DNA of 64,000 nt, taken from an uncultured Clostridia bacterium. Lineage in GTDB: Bacteria > Bacillota > Clostridia > Christensenellales > Borkfalkiaceae. The position numbers and the translations under genes were made by a program. Every line of letters starts with the position of its first letter. Position 1 is the first letter of the stretch. The stretch covers positions 186,001-250,000 of the forward strand of contig CAMUBY010000001.1 of assembly GCA_947087265.1 (NCBI GenBank), written 5' to 3'. This document shows positions 24,787 through 35,031 of this stretch, piece by piece. A model generated the notes under the pieces. The model was not told where the DNA came from, did no database searches, and saw nothing but the letters and a program-made list of their open reading frames with translations.

Positions 24787-25425
24787 ATGAGTAGTAAAGC
24801 AATCATCGGCCGCAAGGTGGGTATGACCCAGCTCTTCGCGGAAGACGGGAAGGTTATCCCCGTAACGGTTGTGGAAGCAGGACCCTGCCCCGTCGTGCAG
24901 GTAAAAACGGTAGAATCTGACGGATACGTCGCGTTGAAACTCGGTTTCCTTCCCGCAAAGGAAAGAAATCTGAATAAGCCCGAACTCGGTCAGTTCAAGA
25001 AAGCAGGCGTTGCGCCTTGCAAGGTTTTGAAAGAAGTACGCATCGACAGCGTAGAAGGCTACAACGTAGGCGACGCAGTAAAAGCAGACGTGTTCAAAGC
25101 AGGCGATAAAGTGGATGCAAGCGGCGTAACGAAAGGTCACGGTTATACGGGCGTTATCAAGAGATGGAATCAGCACCGCTTGAAAGAAACGCACGGCGTA
25201 GGCCCCGTTCACAGAGAACCCGGTTCTATGGGTGCGAACAGCACGCCTTCCCGCGTGTTCAAGCACAAGCACCTCGCAGGTCAGTACGGTGTCGAGAACG
25301 TAACCATTCAGAATCTGGAAGTTGTCCGCGTAGACGCTCAGAGAAACGCAATTCTGATTAAGGGTGCGATTCCCGGACCCAAAGGCAGCGTTGTCATGCT
25401 GAAAACGAGCGTGAAGAGCAAATAA
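24787..25425 (+). CDS. rplC: 50S ribosomal protein L3
   Basis: L3 binds 23S rRNA near the peptidyl transferase centre and starts large-subunit assembly. The 212-residue protein has IIGRKVGMTQLF at the start and HREPGSMGANSTPSRVFKHK, the long loop that reaches the catalytic centre. I start at the ATG at 24787; a GTG four codons earlier touches the AAGGAG site directly and leaves no room for a spacer. Confidence 0.97.
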   Translation: MSSKAIIGRKVGMTQLFAEDGKVIPVTVVEAGPCPVVQVKTVESDGYVALKLGFLPAKERNLNKPELGQFKKAGVAPCKVLKEVRIDSVEGYNVGDAVKADVFKAGDKVDASGVTKGHGYTGVIKRWNQHRLKETHGVGPVHREPGSMGANSTPSRVFKHKHLAGQYGVENVTIQNLEVVRVDAQRNAILIKGAIPGPKGSVVMLKTSVKSK

Positions 25426-25436
25426 GGAGAAAGACC

Positions 25437-26060
25437 ATGGCAAAGGTGAAAGTTTATAATATGAAAGGCGAAGAGGTTGGCAACATCAACCTTTCCGATA
25501 AAGTGTTCGGCGTGGAATACAACGAACCGCTCATTCATCAGGCAGTCGTAACCTATCTTTGCAACCAAAGACAGGGCACGAAATCAACCCTTACCCGCAC
25601 GGAAGTGCGCGGCGGCGGCGCGAAACCTTGGCGCCAGAAGGGTACGGGCAGAGCGCGTCAGGGTTCCATCCGCGCACCCCAGTGGATTAAGGGCGGCGTC
25701 GTGTTCGCGCCCAAGCCCCGCGACTTCTCCAAGAAGATGAACGCGAGCGCAAAGAGAGGCGCACTTCTTTCCGCGCTTTCCAAGAAAGCGGCGGACGGCG
25801 AACTTCTGATTGTCGACGAACTCAAAGTCAGCGCGCCCAAAACCAAAGAAATGGAAGCGTTCCGCAAGGCGTTGAAACTTGACAAACGCACTGTGGTCGT
25901 CATGGACGAGCCCAACGAGAACGTAATTCTCGCGGCGCGCAATCTCGAAACGCTTTCCACCATTTCCGTAGCGGAAATCAACACCTACGAAATCGTAGCG
26001 AATGCGGTAGTGGTACTCACGAAAGGTTCCGTGAAAAAGTTAGAGGAGGTTTACGCGTAA
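25437..26060 (+). CDS. rplD: 50S ribosomal protein L4
   Basis: L4 (207 residues) lines the exit tunnel; the RGGGAKPWRQKGTGRARQGS loop is the tunnel-facing extension. In enterobacteria L4 represses the S10 operon through its leader; whether it does so here is unknown. Standard position after rplC, AAGGAG upstream, stop touching the rplW start. Confidence 0.97.
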   Translation: MAKVKVYNMKGEEVGNINLSDKVFGVEYNEPLIHQAVVTYLCNQRQGTKSTLTRTEVRGGGAKPWRQKGTGRARQGSIRAPQWIKGGVVFAPKPRDFSKKMNASAKRGALLSALSKKAADGELLIVDELKVSAPKTKEMEAFRKALKLDKRTVVVMDEPNENVILAARNLETLSTISVAEINTYEIVANAVVVLTKGSVKKLEEVYA

Positions 26061-26351
26061 ATGCAACCCCAGGATATTATTTTGAAACCCGTGTTAACCG
26101 AAAAAGGATACGACGGGATTGCGGAAAAACGTTATACGTTTACCGTATTGAAGTCCGCAAACAAGACGCAAATCAAAATTGCGGCAGAGCAGATGTTCGG
26201 CGTAAAAGTGAAGAGCGTAAACACCGTAACCTGCCCCGGCAAACTCAAAAGAATGGGCAGAAACCAGGGCTACACCCCTACGACGAAAAAGGCAATCATC
26301 ACGCTGAAAGAAGACAGCAAACCCATCGAAGCCTTCGACTCGTTGTCGTAA
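26061..26351 (+). CDS. rplW: 50S ribosomal protein L23
   Basis: L23 (96 residues) lies at the tunnel exit and docks trigger factor and SRP. It has ILKPVLTEKGY at the start and VKSVNTVTCPGKLKRMGR in the middle. It directly abuts rplD, and GGAGG lies just inside the end of rplD, which suggests translational coupling. Confidence 0.96.
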   Translation: MQPQDIILKPVLTEKGYDGIAEKRYTFTVLKSANKTQIKIAAEQMFGVKVKSVNTVTCPGKLKRMGRNQGYTPTTKKAIITLKEDSKPIEAFDSLS

Positions 26352-26369
26352 AAAACGGAGGAATGAAAA

Positions 26370-27197
26370 ATGGCAGTCAAGAGATATAAACCTACTTCTC
26401 CTGCACGCCGTCTGATGACGGTGCCCGTTTACGGAGAGATTTCCAAGAATAAGCCCGAGCGTTCGCTCCTCGAAGACCAACGCAAGTCGGGCGGCAGAAA
26501 CAATGCCGGTAGAATTACCGTCCGTCACATCGGCGGCGGCAACAAGCGCAAATACCGCGTTATCGATTTCAAACGCAATAAGGACGACATTCCCGCTACG
26601 GTCAAGAACATTCAGTACGACCCCAACCGCAGCGCGAACATCGCGCTCCTCGTCTATGCGGACGGCGAAAAGAGATACATTCTCGCTCCCGTCGGCTTGA
26701 ACGCAGGCGATAAGGTTATGAGCGGCGTGAACGCAGACATTAAGGTCGGCAACGCGCTTCCGCTCTCCGCGATTCCCGTCGGCACGATGATTCACAACAT
26801 TGAAATGAAGCCCGGCCGCGGCGGTCAGATTGCAAGAAGCGCAGGAATCTCCGCACAGATTATGGCGCGCGAAGGAAACTACGCAACCATTAAAATGCCC
26901 TCGGGCGAAATGCGTCTGATTCCAGTTACCTGCAAAGCGACCATCGGTCAGGTAGGCAACGTTGAACACGAAATTATCCGCATCGGCAAGGCGGGCAAAA
27001 CGCGTCACCTCGGCGTGCGTCCCACCGTCCGCGGCTCGGTTATGAACCCGAACGACCACCCTCACGGCGGTGGTGAAGGTAAATCGCCCGTGGGTCATGC
27101 AGGTCCCGAAACACCTTGGGGTAAACCGGCGCTCGGCTATAAGACGAGAAAGAAGAAGAATCCTACAAGCAGATTCATCTTGAAGAGAATCAATTAA
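26370..27197 (+). CDS. rplB: 50S ribosomal protein L2
   Basis: L2 (275 residues) is among the most conserved large-subunit proteins and is needed for subunit joining and peptidyl transfer. [13 protein letters not shown] at the start, [15 protein letters not shown], and the C-terminal [19 protein letters not shown] loop with the conserved His are all present. Confidence 0.98.
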   Translation: MAVKRYKPTSPARRLMTVPVYGEISKNKPERSLLEDQRKSGGRNNAGRITVRHIGGGNKRKYRVIDFKRNKDDIPATVKNIQYDPNRSANIALLVYADGEKRYILAPVGLNAGDKVMSGVNADIKVGNALPLSAIPVGTMIHNIEMKPGRGGQIARSAGISAQIMAREGNYATIKMPSGEMRLIPVTCKATIGQVGNVEHEIIRIGKAGKTRHLGVRPTVRGSVMNPNDHPHGGGEGKSPVGHAGPETPWGKPALGYKTRKKKNPTSRFILKRIN

Positions 27198-27211
27198 GGA
27201 GGGGATACAAA

Positions 27212-27490
27212 ATGTCGAGAAGCGTTAAAAAAGGACCTTACGTCGAAGCGAAGCTGCTTGCGCGCATCGAAGCGATGAACGAGGTCAACGAAAAGAAGGT
27301 ACTCAAAACTTGGTCGAGAGCATCGACGATTTTCCCTCAGATGGTCGGACACACCATCGCAGTTTACGACGGTCGCAAACACGTTCCCGTATATATTACG
27401 GAGGATATGGTCGGCTGCAAACTCGGTGAGTTCGCTACTACGAGAACGTTTAAAGGTCACACGGCAAAGACGACCTCACCCAAGAGATAA
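27212..27490 (+). CDS. rpsS: 30S ribosomal protein S19
   Basis: S19 (92 residues) sits in the head of the 30S subunit near the A-site finger. It reads [19 protein letters not shown] at the start and [19 protein letters not shown]. Normal length and position between rplB and rplV, with AAGGAGG upstream. Confidence 0.97.
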   Translation: MSRSVKKGPYVEAKLLARIEAMNEVNEKKVLKTWSRASTIFPQMVGHTIAVYDGRKHVPVYITEDMVGCKLGEFATTRTFKGHTAKTTSPKR

Positions 27491-27502
27491 GGAGAAAACA
27501 AG

Positions 27503-27904
27503 ATGGCATCAAATATGAAAAAGAAAGCCGAAAGGGTTGCCGAGAAAAAGGAAAAGCGCCCCTATGCAACGGCGAAATATATCAGAGTTTCTCCCTATAA
27601 GGTCAGAACGGTTTTGGCGTTAATCCGCGGCAAGTCCGTGCGTGAAGCGCAGGCGATTTTAAGCCACTTGACGAACGGTGGCGCCGAGCCCACCTATAAA
27701 GTGCTGATGAGCGCGGTTGCGAACGCAGAGCACAACCAGGGCATGGACAGAGGCGACTTGTACGTTGCGGAATGCTATGCGAACGGCGGTGCAATGTTGA
27801 AAAGAATGCAGCCCGTCAGCAAAGGCAGAGGACACGCGATTTTGAAGAGAACGAGCCATATCACGGTAATTCTTGACGTGAGAAAAGCGGAGGGAGAGAT
27901 ATAA
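27503..27904 (+). CDS. rplV: 50S ribosomal protein L22
   Basis: L22 (133 residues) helps form the tunnel constriction; its beta-hairpin is [20 protein letters not shown], the region where macrolide-resistance changes occur in other bacteria. About 20 Lys/Glu-rich residues precede the usual [14 protein letters not shown] core, a short N-terminal extension. Confidence 0.96.
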   Translation: MASNMKKKAERVAEKKEKRPYATAKYIRVSPYKVRTVLALIRGKSVREAQAILSHLTNGGAEPTYKVLMSAVANAEHNQGMDRGDLYVAECYANGGAMLKRMQPVSKGRGHAILKRTSHITVILDVRKAEGEI

Positions 27905-27905
27905 T

Positions 27906-28565
27906 ATGGGACAGAAAGTAAATCCCCACGGATTGAGAGTCGGCGTAATTAAGAGCTGGGATACCCAATGGTATGCCGATAAAAAAGAATTCGCGGCTTA
28001 TTTGAAAGAAGACCATACCATTCGTACTTTTATCAAAAAGAAGTACTATGCGGCGGCGATTTCCAAAATTCTTATCGAGAGAGCGGCAGGTAAAATTGTC
28101 GTAACCGTTTATACGGGTCGTCCCGGCGTACTCATCGGAAAAGCGGGCTCGGAAATCGAAGTCATCAAAAAGGACCTCGCAAAACTTACGGGCGGCAAAG
28201 CCGTGATTATCAACGTAAACGAAGTGAGAAAGCCCGACGCGGACGCGCAACTCGTTGCGGAAGGCGTTGCGGCACAGCTCGAAAAGCGTATTTCTTTCCG
28301 CCGCGCCATGAAGCAGGCAATCGGTAAAACGATGCGTGCAGGCGTGAAGGGTGTGAAGATGCAGGTGAGCGGACGTTTGGACGGCCGCGAAATCGCAGGC
28401 ACCGAGCACTATCACGAGGGCAGCATTCCCCTTCAAACGCTCCGTGCGGACATCGACTACGGATTCGCGGAAGCACACACGACGTTCGGTATGATTGGCG
28501 TCAAGTGCTGGATATACAAGGGTGAAGTCCTCAAGGGTGCCAAGAAGCCCGAAGGAGGCAGATAA
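27906..28565 (+). CDS. rpsC: 30S ribosomal protein S3
   Basis: S3 (219 residues) lines the mRNA entry channel. It begins [14 protein letters not shown], has the KH domain [20 protein letters not shown], and ends [20 protein letters not shown]. It overlaps rplP by one base (TAATG). Confidence 0.97.
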   Translation: MGQKVNPHGLRVGVIKSWDTQWYADKKEFAAYLKEDHTIRTFIKKKYYAAAISKILIERAAGKIVVTVYTGRPGVLIGKAGSEIEVIKKDLAKLTGGKAVIINVNEVRKPDADAQLVAEGVAAQLEKRISFRRAMKQAIGKTMRAGVKGVKMQVSGRLDGREIAGTEHYHEGSIPLQTLRADIDYGFAEAHTTFGMIGVKCWIYKGEVLKGAKKPEGGR

Positions 28566-29014
28566 TGTTAATTCCCAAGAGAGTAAAAAGAAGAAAACAA
28601 CACCGCGGCACGCTGAAAGGCTCCGCGCAGAAGGGCAATCAGGTTGCTTACGGCGAATACGGTTTGGTTGCGGAAGAGGCGGCTTGGATTAAATCCAATC
28701 AAATCGAAGCGGCGCGTATCGCAATGACGCGTTTCATCAAGCGCGGCGGCAAAGTCTGGATTGACATCTTCCCCCACAAACCCATTACCCGTCACCCCGC
28801 AGAAGCCCGTATGGGTTCCGGTAAGGGCGGCGTAGAATTCTGGGTAGCGGTTGTAAAACCGGGCAGAGTAATGTTTGAAATGGCGGGCGTTCCCGAAGAA
28901 ACGGCAAGAGAGGCTATGCGCCTTGCTGCCAACAAACTTCCCTGCAAATGCAAATTTATCAAGAAAGAACAGGCGGTTGTCGCCGAAAATACGACAGAAG
29001 GCGGTGAAGGTTAA
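28565..29014 (+). CDS. rplP: 50S ribosomal protein L16
   Basis: L16 (149 residues) binds near the A-site tRNA elbow. Features are [14 protein letters not shown] at the start, [16 protein letters not shown], and [20 protein letters not shown]. Starts one base into the rpsC stop, ends one base into the rpmC start. Confidence 0.97.
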   Translation: MLIPKRVKRRKQHRGTLKGSAQKGNQVAYGEYGLVAEEAAWIKSNQIEAARIAMTRFIKRGGKVWIDIFPHKPITRHPAEARMGSGKGGVEFWVAVVKPGRVMFEMAGVPEETAREAMRLAANKLPCKCKFIKKEQAVVAENTTEGGEG

Positions 29015-29205
29015 TGAAAAACGAATTTCACAGCATGACCGACGTCGAACTCAATCAGAAATTGCAGGACTTAAAGAGCGAACTCTTCAATCTTCGTTTC
29101 CGCCATGCTTCCGGACAATTGGAAAATCCTCTGTCTATCAGAACCTGCAAGCGCGATATTGCGAAAGTAAACACGGAAATCCGCGCCCGTCAGGCAAAGG
29201 CGTAA
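29014..29205 (+). CDS. rpmC: 50S ribosomal protein L29
   Basis: L29 (63 residues) is a small two-helix protein at the tunnel exit. It has [20 protein letters not shown] and [20 protein letters not shown], both typical. It overlaps the rplP stop by one base. Confidence 0.95.
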   Translation: MKNEFHSMTDVELNQKLQDLKSELFNLRFRHASGQLENPLSIRTCKRDIAKVNTEIRARQAKA

Positions 29206-29215
29206 GGAGGAAATC

Positions 29216-29470
29216 ATGGAAAGAAATCTGAGAAAAGAGAGAGTCGGAATCGTTGTTTCCGATAAGATGGATAAAACGGTGGTCGTTGCCGTATCGGATA
29301 AGCGCAAGCACCCCGTATACAAAAAGACGATTACTTACACGAAGAGATTCAAAGCGCACGACGAAACGAACGAGTGCGGCGTAGGCGACACGGTTCGCAT
29401 TGTTGAAACGAGAAAACTCAGCAAGGATAAGAACTGGAGAGTTGCCGAAATCGTCGAGAAGGCGAAGTAA
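29216..29470 (+). CDS. rpsQ: 30S ribosomal protein S17
   Basis: S17 (84 residues) is a primary 16S rRNA binder with an OB fold. [20 protein letters not shown] and the [20 protein letters not shown] loop are diagnostic. AAGGAGG upstream. Confidence 0.96.
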   Translation: MERNLRKERVGIVVSDKMDKTVVVAVSDKRKHPVYKKTITYTKRFKAHDETNECGVGDTVRIVETRKLSKDKNWRVAEIVEKAK

Positions 29471-29489
29471 TCGGAAGGAGAGATGAGAA

Positions 29490-29858
29490 ATGATACAACC
29501 TCAGACTAGATTGAAAGCGGCGGACAACTCAGGCGCAAAAGAACTGATGTGCATCCGCGTGCTCGGCGGCTCCTTCCGCAGGAGCGGCAATATCGGCGAC
29601 GTAATCGTTGCAAGCGTAAAAACGGCTACCCCCGGCGGCGCAGTGAAAAAGGGCGACGTCGTAAAGGCGGTTATCGTGAGAAGCGCGAAGGGCATTCGCC
29701 GTCCCGACGGTACTTATATCCGTTTCGACGACAACGCGGCAGTGATTATCGACAGCCAGAAGCAACCCAAAGGCACCCGTATTTTTGGACCGATTGCGAG
29801 AGAACTGAGAGAGAAAGATTACATGAGAATTATCTCCCTCGCTCCCGAAGTACTGTGA
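29490..29858 (+). CDS. rplN: 50S ribosomal protein L14
   Basis: L14 (122 residues, canonical length) forms part of the intersubunit bridge. It reads [19 protein letters not shown] at the start and [20 protein letters not shown] near the end. Confidence 0.97.
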   Translation: MIQPQTRLKAADNSGAKELMCIRVLGGSFRRSGNIGDVIVASVKTATPGGAVKKGDVVKAVIVRSAKGIRRPDGTYIRFDDNAAVIIDSQKQPKGTRIFGPIARELREKDYMRIISLAPEVL

Positions 29859-29870
29859 GGAGGAGCCGAA

Positions 29871-30308
29871 ATGAACGTAAAAGTTAACGATACCGTGCTC
29901 GTCATCACGGGCAAATATAAAGGAAAACAGGGCAAAGTTCTTGCCGCAAATCCCAAGGCGGATACCGTTATCGTGGAGGGCGTTAACATCGTCCACAAGC
30001 ACGAGAAGGCAAGAAAAGCAAATGAAACGAGCAAAATCGTCACCGAAGAATCCCCGATTAACGTGAGCAACGTCGAAGTTGTTTGCGATAAGTGCGGCAA
30101 GGCGACGAGAGTCGGACACTCTTTGTTGGACGGCAAGAAAATCCGTATCTGCAAGAAGTGCGGCGCAAGTCTCGATAAAGCGTTTGTGAAGAAACAGAAG
30201 GCAAAGGCGGCGGAAGAAACCGAGGCTCCCAAGAAGAGAACGAGAAAACGCAGCCAGAAAGCGGAAGCGGCAGAAGTGCCCGCAGAAGCGGAAGAAAATA
30301 AGGAATAA
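29871..30308 (+). CDS. rplX: 50S ribosomal protein L24 with zinc-ribbon cysteines and a charged tail
   Basis: L24 starts large-subunit assembly. The KOW domain (DTVLVITGKYKGKQGKVLAA) is normal, and SPINVSNVEVV follows. Two CxxC pairs (CDKCGKATRVGH and ICKKCGAS) make a zinc-ribbon-like C-terminal region. After it comes an extra low-complexity tail of about 40 residues rich in Lys, Ala and Glu, so the protein is 145 residues against about 105 in most bacteria. Confidence 0.95.
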   Translation: MNVKVNDTVLVITGKYKGKQGKVLAANPKADTVIVEGVNIVHKHEKARKANETSKIVTEESPINVSNVEVVCDKCGKATRVGHSLLDGKKIRICKKCGASLDKAFVKKQKAKAAEETEAPKKRTRKRSQKAEAAEVPAEAEENKE

Positions 30309-30328
30309 GCGGACGGAGGTAGAGAGTT

Positions 30329-30925
30329 ATGGCAGAGAAAAAAACTGCGGCGAAAAAGACCGCAGACAAACCCGTAGCGTCTGATGTGAGCAGAATGAAA
30401 GTCATGTACGATAAGGAAGTCGTTCCCTATCTCATGAAGAAATTCGGCTACAAATCCGTTATGCAGGTTCCTAAAATTGAGAAAATCGTCATCAACACGG
30501 GTCTCGGCGACATTAAGGATAACCAAAAGTCCATGCAGATTACCGAGAACGAGTTGAAAATGATTACTGGTCAGAAGCCCATTTACCGCAAGGCGACCAA
30601 GTCGGTTGCAAACTTCAAGGTAAGAGAGGGCATGAACATCGGTTTGAAAGTAACGCTTCGCGGCAAGAGAATGTACGATTTCTTCGATAAACTCGTATCC
30701 ATTGCGCTTCCGCGCGTGCGCGATTTCCGCGGTGTTCCCGATAAGGCGTTCGACGGCAGAGGCAACTATTCGCTCGGCTTGAAAGAACAACTCATCTTCC
30801 CTGAAATCACTTACGACCAGGTTGAGAAAATCAGAGGCATGGACGTCTGCATCGTCACCACGGCACAGACGGACGAAGAAGCTAGAGAACTTTTGAAGGC
30901 GCTCGGAATGCCTTTCAAGCGTTAA
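30329..30925 (+). CDS. rplE: 50S ribosomal protein L5 with N-terminal extension
   Basis: L5 (198 residues) binds 5S rRNA and contacts P-site tRNA. The core begins near [19 protein letters not shown], then [32 protein letters not shown] and [19 protein letters not shown]. About 24 extra Lys/Ala residues precede the usual start ([14 protein letters not shown]). The AUG is supported by a GGAGG site. Confidence 0.96.
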   Translation: MAEKKTAAKKTADKPVASDVSRMKVMYDKEVVPYLMKKFGYKSVMQVPKIEKIVINTGLGDIKDNQKSMQITENELKMITGQKPIYRKATKSVANFKVREGMNIGLKVTLRGKRMYDFFDKLVSIALPRVRDFRGVPDKAFDGRGNYSLGLKEQLIFPEITYDQVEKIRGMDVCIVTTAQTDEEARELLKALGMPFKR

Positions 30926-30938
30926 GGAGAAAGAGAAG

Positions 30939-31124
30939 ATGGCAAAAAAGTCAATGATAAATAAACAACAAAAGACGCCTAAGTATTCTACGAGGGCATA
31001 CACCCGTTGCTCGATTTGCGGAAGACCTCACGCAGTGTTGAGAAAGTACGGTATCTGCCGTATCTGCTTCCGTAACCTCGCCTACAAGGGTCAGATTCCC
31101 GGCGTTAAAAAATCGAGTTGGTAA
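30939..31124 (+). CDS. rpsN: 30S ribosomal protein S14, zinc-binding type
   Basis: The short type Z form (61 residues) with four zinc ligands in CSICGRPH and CRICFRNLA. It sits in the 30S head. The C-terminus IPGVKKSSW is typical. AAGGAG upstream. Confidence 0.97.
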   Translation: MAKKSMINKQQKTPKYSTRAYTRCSICGRPHAVLRKYGICRICFRNLAYKGQIPGVKKSSW

Positions 31125-31135
31125 GGAGGAAAATA

Positions 31136-31528
31136 ATGACAGATCCTATCGCAGATATGCTCACAAGAATCAGAAATGCGCTCATGGTGAAAAAAGAAAC
31201 GGTAGAAATTCCCGCTTCCAACACGAAGAGAGAAATCGCCCGCATTCTTTTAGAAGAGGGTTACGTGAAAGACGTAAAGGAAGTTGAGGACGGCTATAAC
31301 GGCAAACTCGTACTCACCCTCAAATATACGGAACGCAATCAATCGGTTATCAGCGGACTCGAACGGGTGAGCAAACCCGGTCTCCGTTCATACAGCGGTG
31401 CTAAAACGATGCCCAAAGTCCTCGGCGGCTTCGGAATCGCTATCGTTTCCACCAATAAAGGCATCATGACGGATAAGCAGGCAAAAGCCAATAACGTTGG
31501 CGGCGAAGTGCTCTGCTACGTCTATTAA
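31136..31528 (+). CDS. rpsH: 30S ribosomal protein S8
   Basis: S8 (130 residues) binds the central domain of 16S rRNA. It starts [17 protein letters not shown] and ends [18 protein letters not shown] plus [10 protein letters not shown] use the ATG at 31136, which follows AAGGAGG; an upstream GTG overlaps that site and rpsN. Confidence 0.97.
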   Translation: MTDPIADMLTRIRNALMVKKETVEIPASNTKREIARILLEEGYVKDVKEVEDGYNGKLVLTLKYTERNQSVISGLERVSKPGLRSYSGAKTMPKVLGGFGIAIVSTNKGIMTDKQAKANNVGGEVLCYVY

Positions 31529-31540
31529 GGGAGGGATATT

Positions 31541-32089
31541 ATGTCAAGAATCGGTAAACAGAGTATCGCAATCCCCGCAGGCGTCACTGTGGAATACGCA
31601 AATTCCGTCGTCACCGTAAAGGGCGGAAAAGGCACGCTTACCCGCGAAATTAAGGGTAATATCGACGTAAAGAACGAAGGCGGCGTGTTGCACGTTGTTG
31701 CGCTCGACGAAGCGCAGGAAACTAACGCGCTTCACGGATTGTACCGGGCGCTCATTGCGGCAATGGTAAAAGGCGTTTCGGAAGGCTTTACCAAGAGCCT
31801 CGAAGTAAAGGGCGTCGGCTGGAAAGCGCAGATGCAGGGCGCTAAACTTGTGCTCAACGTCGGTTTCTCCCATCCCGTGGAGTTTGTTCAACCCGCAGGA
31901 ATCAAAATCGAATGCCCCTCGCCTACGGACATCACCGTTTCGGGAATCGATAAAGTTCTCGTCGGTCAGGTTGCGGCAGACCTTCGCGCCATCCGCGTTC
32001 CCGAACCTTACCACGGATACGGTATTCGTTACAAGGGTGAACACATCGAACATAAGGAAGGTAAAACTTCCGGTAAGGGTAAGAAGTAA
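31541..32089 (+). CDS. rplF: 50S ribosomal protein L6
   Basis: L6 (182 residues) lies near the sarcin-ricin loop. It has SRIGKQSIAIPAGVTVE at the start and PEPYHGYGIRYKGEHI near the end. Ribosome binding site GGGAGG. Confidence 0.97.
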   Translation: MSRIGKQSIAIPAGVTVEYANSVVTVKGGKGTLTREIKGNIDVKNEGGVLHVVALDEAQETNALHGLYRALIAAMVKGVSEGFTKSLEVKGVGWKAQMQGAKLVLNVGFSHPVEFVQPAGIKIECPSPTDITVSGIDKVLVGQVAADLRAIRVPEPYHGYGIRYKGEHIEHKEGKTSGKGKK

Positions 32090-32102
32090 AGGAGCGTGAA
32101 TT

Positions 32103-32471
32103 ATGATAACGAAACAAGATAAAAATTCGCTCAGACAGCGCCGTCACGCACGCGTTCGGAAGCACGTTTCCGGCACGGCGGAGACTCCGCGTTTGAATGT
32201 ATACAGAAGTTTGAATCACATCTACGTTCAGATTATCGACGACGTGAAAGGCGTAACGATTGCTTCCGCTTCTACTATGGAGAAATCCGTAAAAGAACAA
32301 GTTGCAGGCAAGACCAAGACGGAAGCGGCGAAAGTCGTTGGCGTTACGGCAGGCGAGCGCGCAAAGAGTAAGGGCGTTGAAGCGGTGGTATTCGACCGCG
32401 GCGGCTACCTCTACACGGGACGCGTAAAAGCAGTTGCGGACGGCGCACGCGAAGCCGGACTGAAATTCTGA
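32103..32471 (+). CDS. rplR: 50S ribosomal protein L18
   Basis: L18 (122 residues) binds 5S r[23 protein letters not shown] and [20 protein letters not shown] are family signatures. AAAGGAG upstream. Confidence 0.96.
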   Translation: MITKQDKNSLRQRRHARVRKHVSGTAETPRLNVYRSLNHIYVQIIDDVKGVTIASASTMEKSVKEQVAGKTKTEAAKVVGVTAGERAKSKGVEAVVFDRGGYLYTGRVKAVADGAREAGLKF

Positions 32472-32484
32472 TAGGAGAGAAGAG

Positions 32485-33003
32485 ATGGCTAGAGAAAACA
32501 GACCTCAGAGAAGACAGGAAGAAAACGACGGGCTGATTAAAAAGCTCATCGGTATTAACCGCGTCAGCAAGACGGTGAAGGGCGGTAAAAATATGCGTTT
32601 TGCAGCGCTTGTCGTCGTAGGCGACGGCAACGGCAAAGTCGGTTACGGTCAGGGAAAATCGAAAGAAGTTCCCGAAGCAATCGAAAAAGCAACGCAGGCT
32701 GCGAAAAAGAACATGATTGACGTTCCCATCGTTGATACGACCATTCCTCACGAAGTGCTCGGCAAATTCGGAAAGGGCGCAGTGTTGATGCTCCCCGCCG
32801 AAGCAGGTACCGGCGTTATCGCGGGCGGTCCCGTCCGTGCGGTGATGGAAGCGGCTGGCGTGAAAAATATCAGAACCAAGTCGCACGGCACGCAGAATGC
32901 AGCAAACTGCATTAAGGCTACGATTGCAGGGCTTGCCGAACTCAAAACGGCAGAAGAAATCGCTGCGCTTCGCGGAAAATCCGTCGAAGAAATCGTGGGC
33001 TGA
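32485..33003 (+). CDS. rpsE: 30S ribosomal protein S5
   Basis: S5 (172 residues) contributes to the mRNA entry helicase and decoding accuracy. [40 protein letters not shown] and [19 protein letters not shown] are the expected motifs. Confidence 0.97.
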   Translation: MARENRPQRRQEENDGLIKKLIGINRVSKTVKGGKNMRFAALVVVGDGNGKVGYGQGKSKEVPEAIEKATQAAKKNMIDVPIVDTTIPHEVLGKFGKGAVLMLPAEAGTGVIAGGPVRAVMEAAGVKNIRTKSHGTQNAANCIKATIAGLAELKTAEEIAALRGKSVEEIVG

Positions 33004-33013
33004 GGAGGACGAA

Positions 33014-33220
33014 ATGGCGAAGAAAGAAAAACAAGTCGGTAAAGTAAAAGTAACGCTTGTAAAGAGCACGATTGGCGAAATCGAATCGGTAAAAGCGACG
33101 GTTGCGGCGCTCGGGCTCAAAAAAATCCGTTCCGAAAAGACGTTTGAGGATAGTCCCTGCTTGCAAGGTCAACTCAAAAAAGTAGCGCACCTCGTCAAAA
33201 TCGAGAACGTTAAGGAGTAA
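33014..33220 (+). CDS. rpmD: 50S ribosomal protein L30
   Basis: L30 (68 residues): KVKVTLVKSTIGEIESVKAT, then AALGLKKIRSEKTFED and MLxKV-like HLVKIENV at the end. The open frame extends upstream into rpsE, but GAGGAGG directly before the ATG at 33014 fixes the start. Confidence 0.95.
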   Translation: MAKKEKQVGKVKVTLVKSTIGEIESVKATVAALGLKKIRSEKTFEDSPCLQGQLKKVAHLVKIENVKE

Positions 33221-33223
33221 GAC

Positions 33224-33673
33224 ATGAGAGTAGATACGTTATCTCCCGCAGAGGGAGCAAGAACTACCGCAAAACGCCTTGGTCGCGGCATCGGTTCGGG
33301 CTTAGGCAAAACGAGCGGTAAAGGTCATAAAGGACAGTGGGCGCGTTCGGGCGGCGGTGTTAGACCCGGTTTCGAAGGCGGTCAGATGCCCCTTGCGCGC
33401 AGAATTCCCAAGCGTGGTTTCCACAATAAATTCGGCAAAGATTACGTTATCGTCAATCTTTCCAATCTTGCAAACCTTCCCGCTGGCACGGTGGTAGACT
33501 ACGGTTTCGTACTCTCCAACGGTCTTGCGAAAGAAGTCAAGAATAACGCTGGACTCAAAGTGCTCGGCAACGGCGAGTTAAAAGTTGCGCTTACCGTGAA
33601 AGCGGCAAAATATTCCGCATCGGCAAAGGAAGCGATTGAAAAAGCGGGCGGAACGGCGGAAGTAATCGAATAA
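33224..33673 (+). CDS. rplO: 50S ribosomal protein L15
   Basis: L15 (149 residues) is a late assembly protein. [40 protein letters not shown] and [20 protein letters not shown] are diagnostic. A small CCTGC/GCAGG hairpin lies between it and secY. Confidence 0.97.
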   Translation: MRVDTLSPAEGARTTAKRLGRGIGSGLGKTSGKGHKGQWARSGGGVRPGFEGGQMPLARRIPKRGFHNKFGKDYVIVNLSNLANLPAGTVVDYGFVLSNGLAKEVKNNAGLKVLGNGELKVALTVKAAKYSASAKEAIEKAGGTAEVIE

Positions 33674-33710
33674 CCGTCCCATTGCCTGCTTTGCAGGAAA
33701 GGAGTCATCT

Positions 33711-35021
33711 ATGATAGAAACGCTGAAAAATGCTTTTCGCAATAAAGACATCAGAAAGAAGATTCTCTTAACGCTTCTGTTTCTCTTTATATTCCGCCTT
33801 GGGTGCTATATTCCCATTCCCGGACTTACGAGAAGCACGTTTGCGGCAGCGGTAGAGGGAAACGACTTTTTCCAACTTATGAGCGGCATTACGGGTAACG
33901 CACTCGCAAACGGTACGCTCTTTGCGCTCGGTATCGGACCGTACATCAACGCGTCCATTATCGTTCAGCTTCTTACCGTCGGTATTCCCGCTTTGGAACG
34001 TCTTTCCAAGCAGGGCGAAGAAGGCAGAAAGAAGATTACAAACATTACGCGCATTGTAACGATTGTCCTTGCGATTATTCAATCCGTAGGCATTATCGTT
34101 CTTTTCGGTAACAGCAAAGACGCAATCAGAACGGATTTGTTCTTCGATTCCGTTGTCTTCGCGGGCATTTACATGACCATCGTTTACACGGCAGGTTCCT
34201 GCCTCGTTATGTGGATTGGCGAACGAATTACCGAATACGGCATCGGAAACGGCATCTCGATGATTATCTTCATCGGTATCCTTTCCACCGCAGGCACGAC
34301 CATTATTGAAAAATTCAAGAATATTTCGGCAGACGTCGGCGGAACGCTTCTCGAACTCGGACTCTTTGTTTTAATTACAATCCTTCTGTTCTTCTGTATC
34401 GTATTCGTCGACTTGGCGGAAAGAAAGATTCCCGTGCAGTATGCAAAACAGGTGCGCGGTACGAAAATGTACGGCGGTCAATCGTCCGTCATTCCCATGA
34501 AGATAACGGGAAGCGGCGTTATGCCCCTTATCTTCGCGTTCGCAATCATTTCTTTCCCCTCCATGATTATCAGCCTTTTCTGGCCCGATAGTTCGGCGGC
34601 AACAGGCGTTCAGATTTGGTTCTCCGGTAATTCTCCCGAATGGTACGGTCAGGTCATTTACACGGTGACCCTCTGTCTGTTGATTTTTGCATTCTCGTTC
34701 TTCTATGCGCAGATTCAGTTCAACCCCGAAGACGTCAGCAAGTCCATTCAGCAGAACGGCGGTTTCATTCAGGGTATCCGTCCCGGCAAACCCACGGCGC
34801 AGTATCTGAGTAAAATCAACAAGCGCATTACGCTGTTTGGCGCAATCTTCTTAACGCTCGTTGCGTTTATTCCTTCGATTGCGTTCAGCTGGGCGAGCTA
34901 CGATTTGGTAGGCGTGTTCTCCACGACGGGTATCCTCATCGTTGTATCGGTTGCGTTGGAATTCGATAAACAGTTGCAATCGCAGATTATGATGAAGAAC
35001 TATAAGGGCTTCTTGAAATAA
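33711..35021 (+). CDS. secY: Preprotein translocase subunit SecY
   Basis: Central channel of the Sec translocon, 436 residues with ten membrane segments by inspection. Visible signatures are LFIFRLGCYIPIPGL, the plug-region GNALANGTLFALGIGPYINA, and the cytosolic RKIPVQYAKQV loop. Standard location in the spc operon after rplO, with AAAGGAG upstream. Confidence 0.97.
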   Translation: MIETLKNAFRNKDIRKKILLTLLFLFIFRLGCYIPIPGLTRSTFAAAVEGNDFFQLMSGITGNALANGTLFALGIGPYINASIIVQLLTVGIPALERLSKQGEEGRKKITNITRIVTIVLAIIQSVGIIVLFGNSKDAIRTDLFFDSVVFAGIYMTIVYTAGSCLVMWIGERITEYGIGNGISMIIFIGILSTAGTTIIEKFKNISADVGGTLLELGLFVLITILLFFCIVFVDLAERKIPVQYAKQVRGTKMYGGQSSVIPMKITGSGVMPLIFAFAIISFPSMIISLFWPDSSAATGVQIWFSGNSPEWYGQVIYTVTLCLLIFAFSFFYAQIQFNPEDVSKSIQQNGGFIQGIRPGKPTAQYLSKINKRITLFGAIFLTLVAFIPSIAFSWASYDLVGVFSTTGILIVVSVALEFDKQLQSQIMMKNYKGFLK

Positions 35022-35031
35022 GGAGAAAATG

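Noticed and set aside
29819-31003. Long open frame on the minus strand opposite rplX, rplE and rpsN
   Set aside because: It is antisense to well-conserved ribosomal genes, has no start context and its sequence has the low-complexity look of a shadow frame. The same holds for long antisense frames at 18798-19868, 26094-27098, 37473-38498 and 48972-50111.
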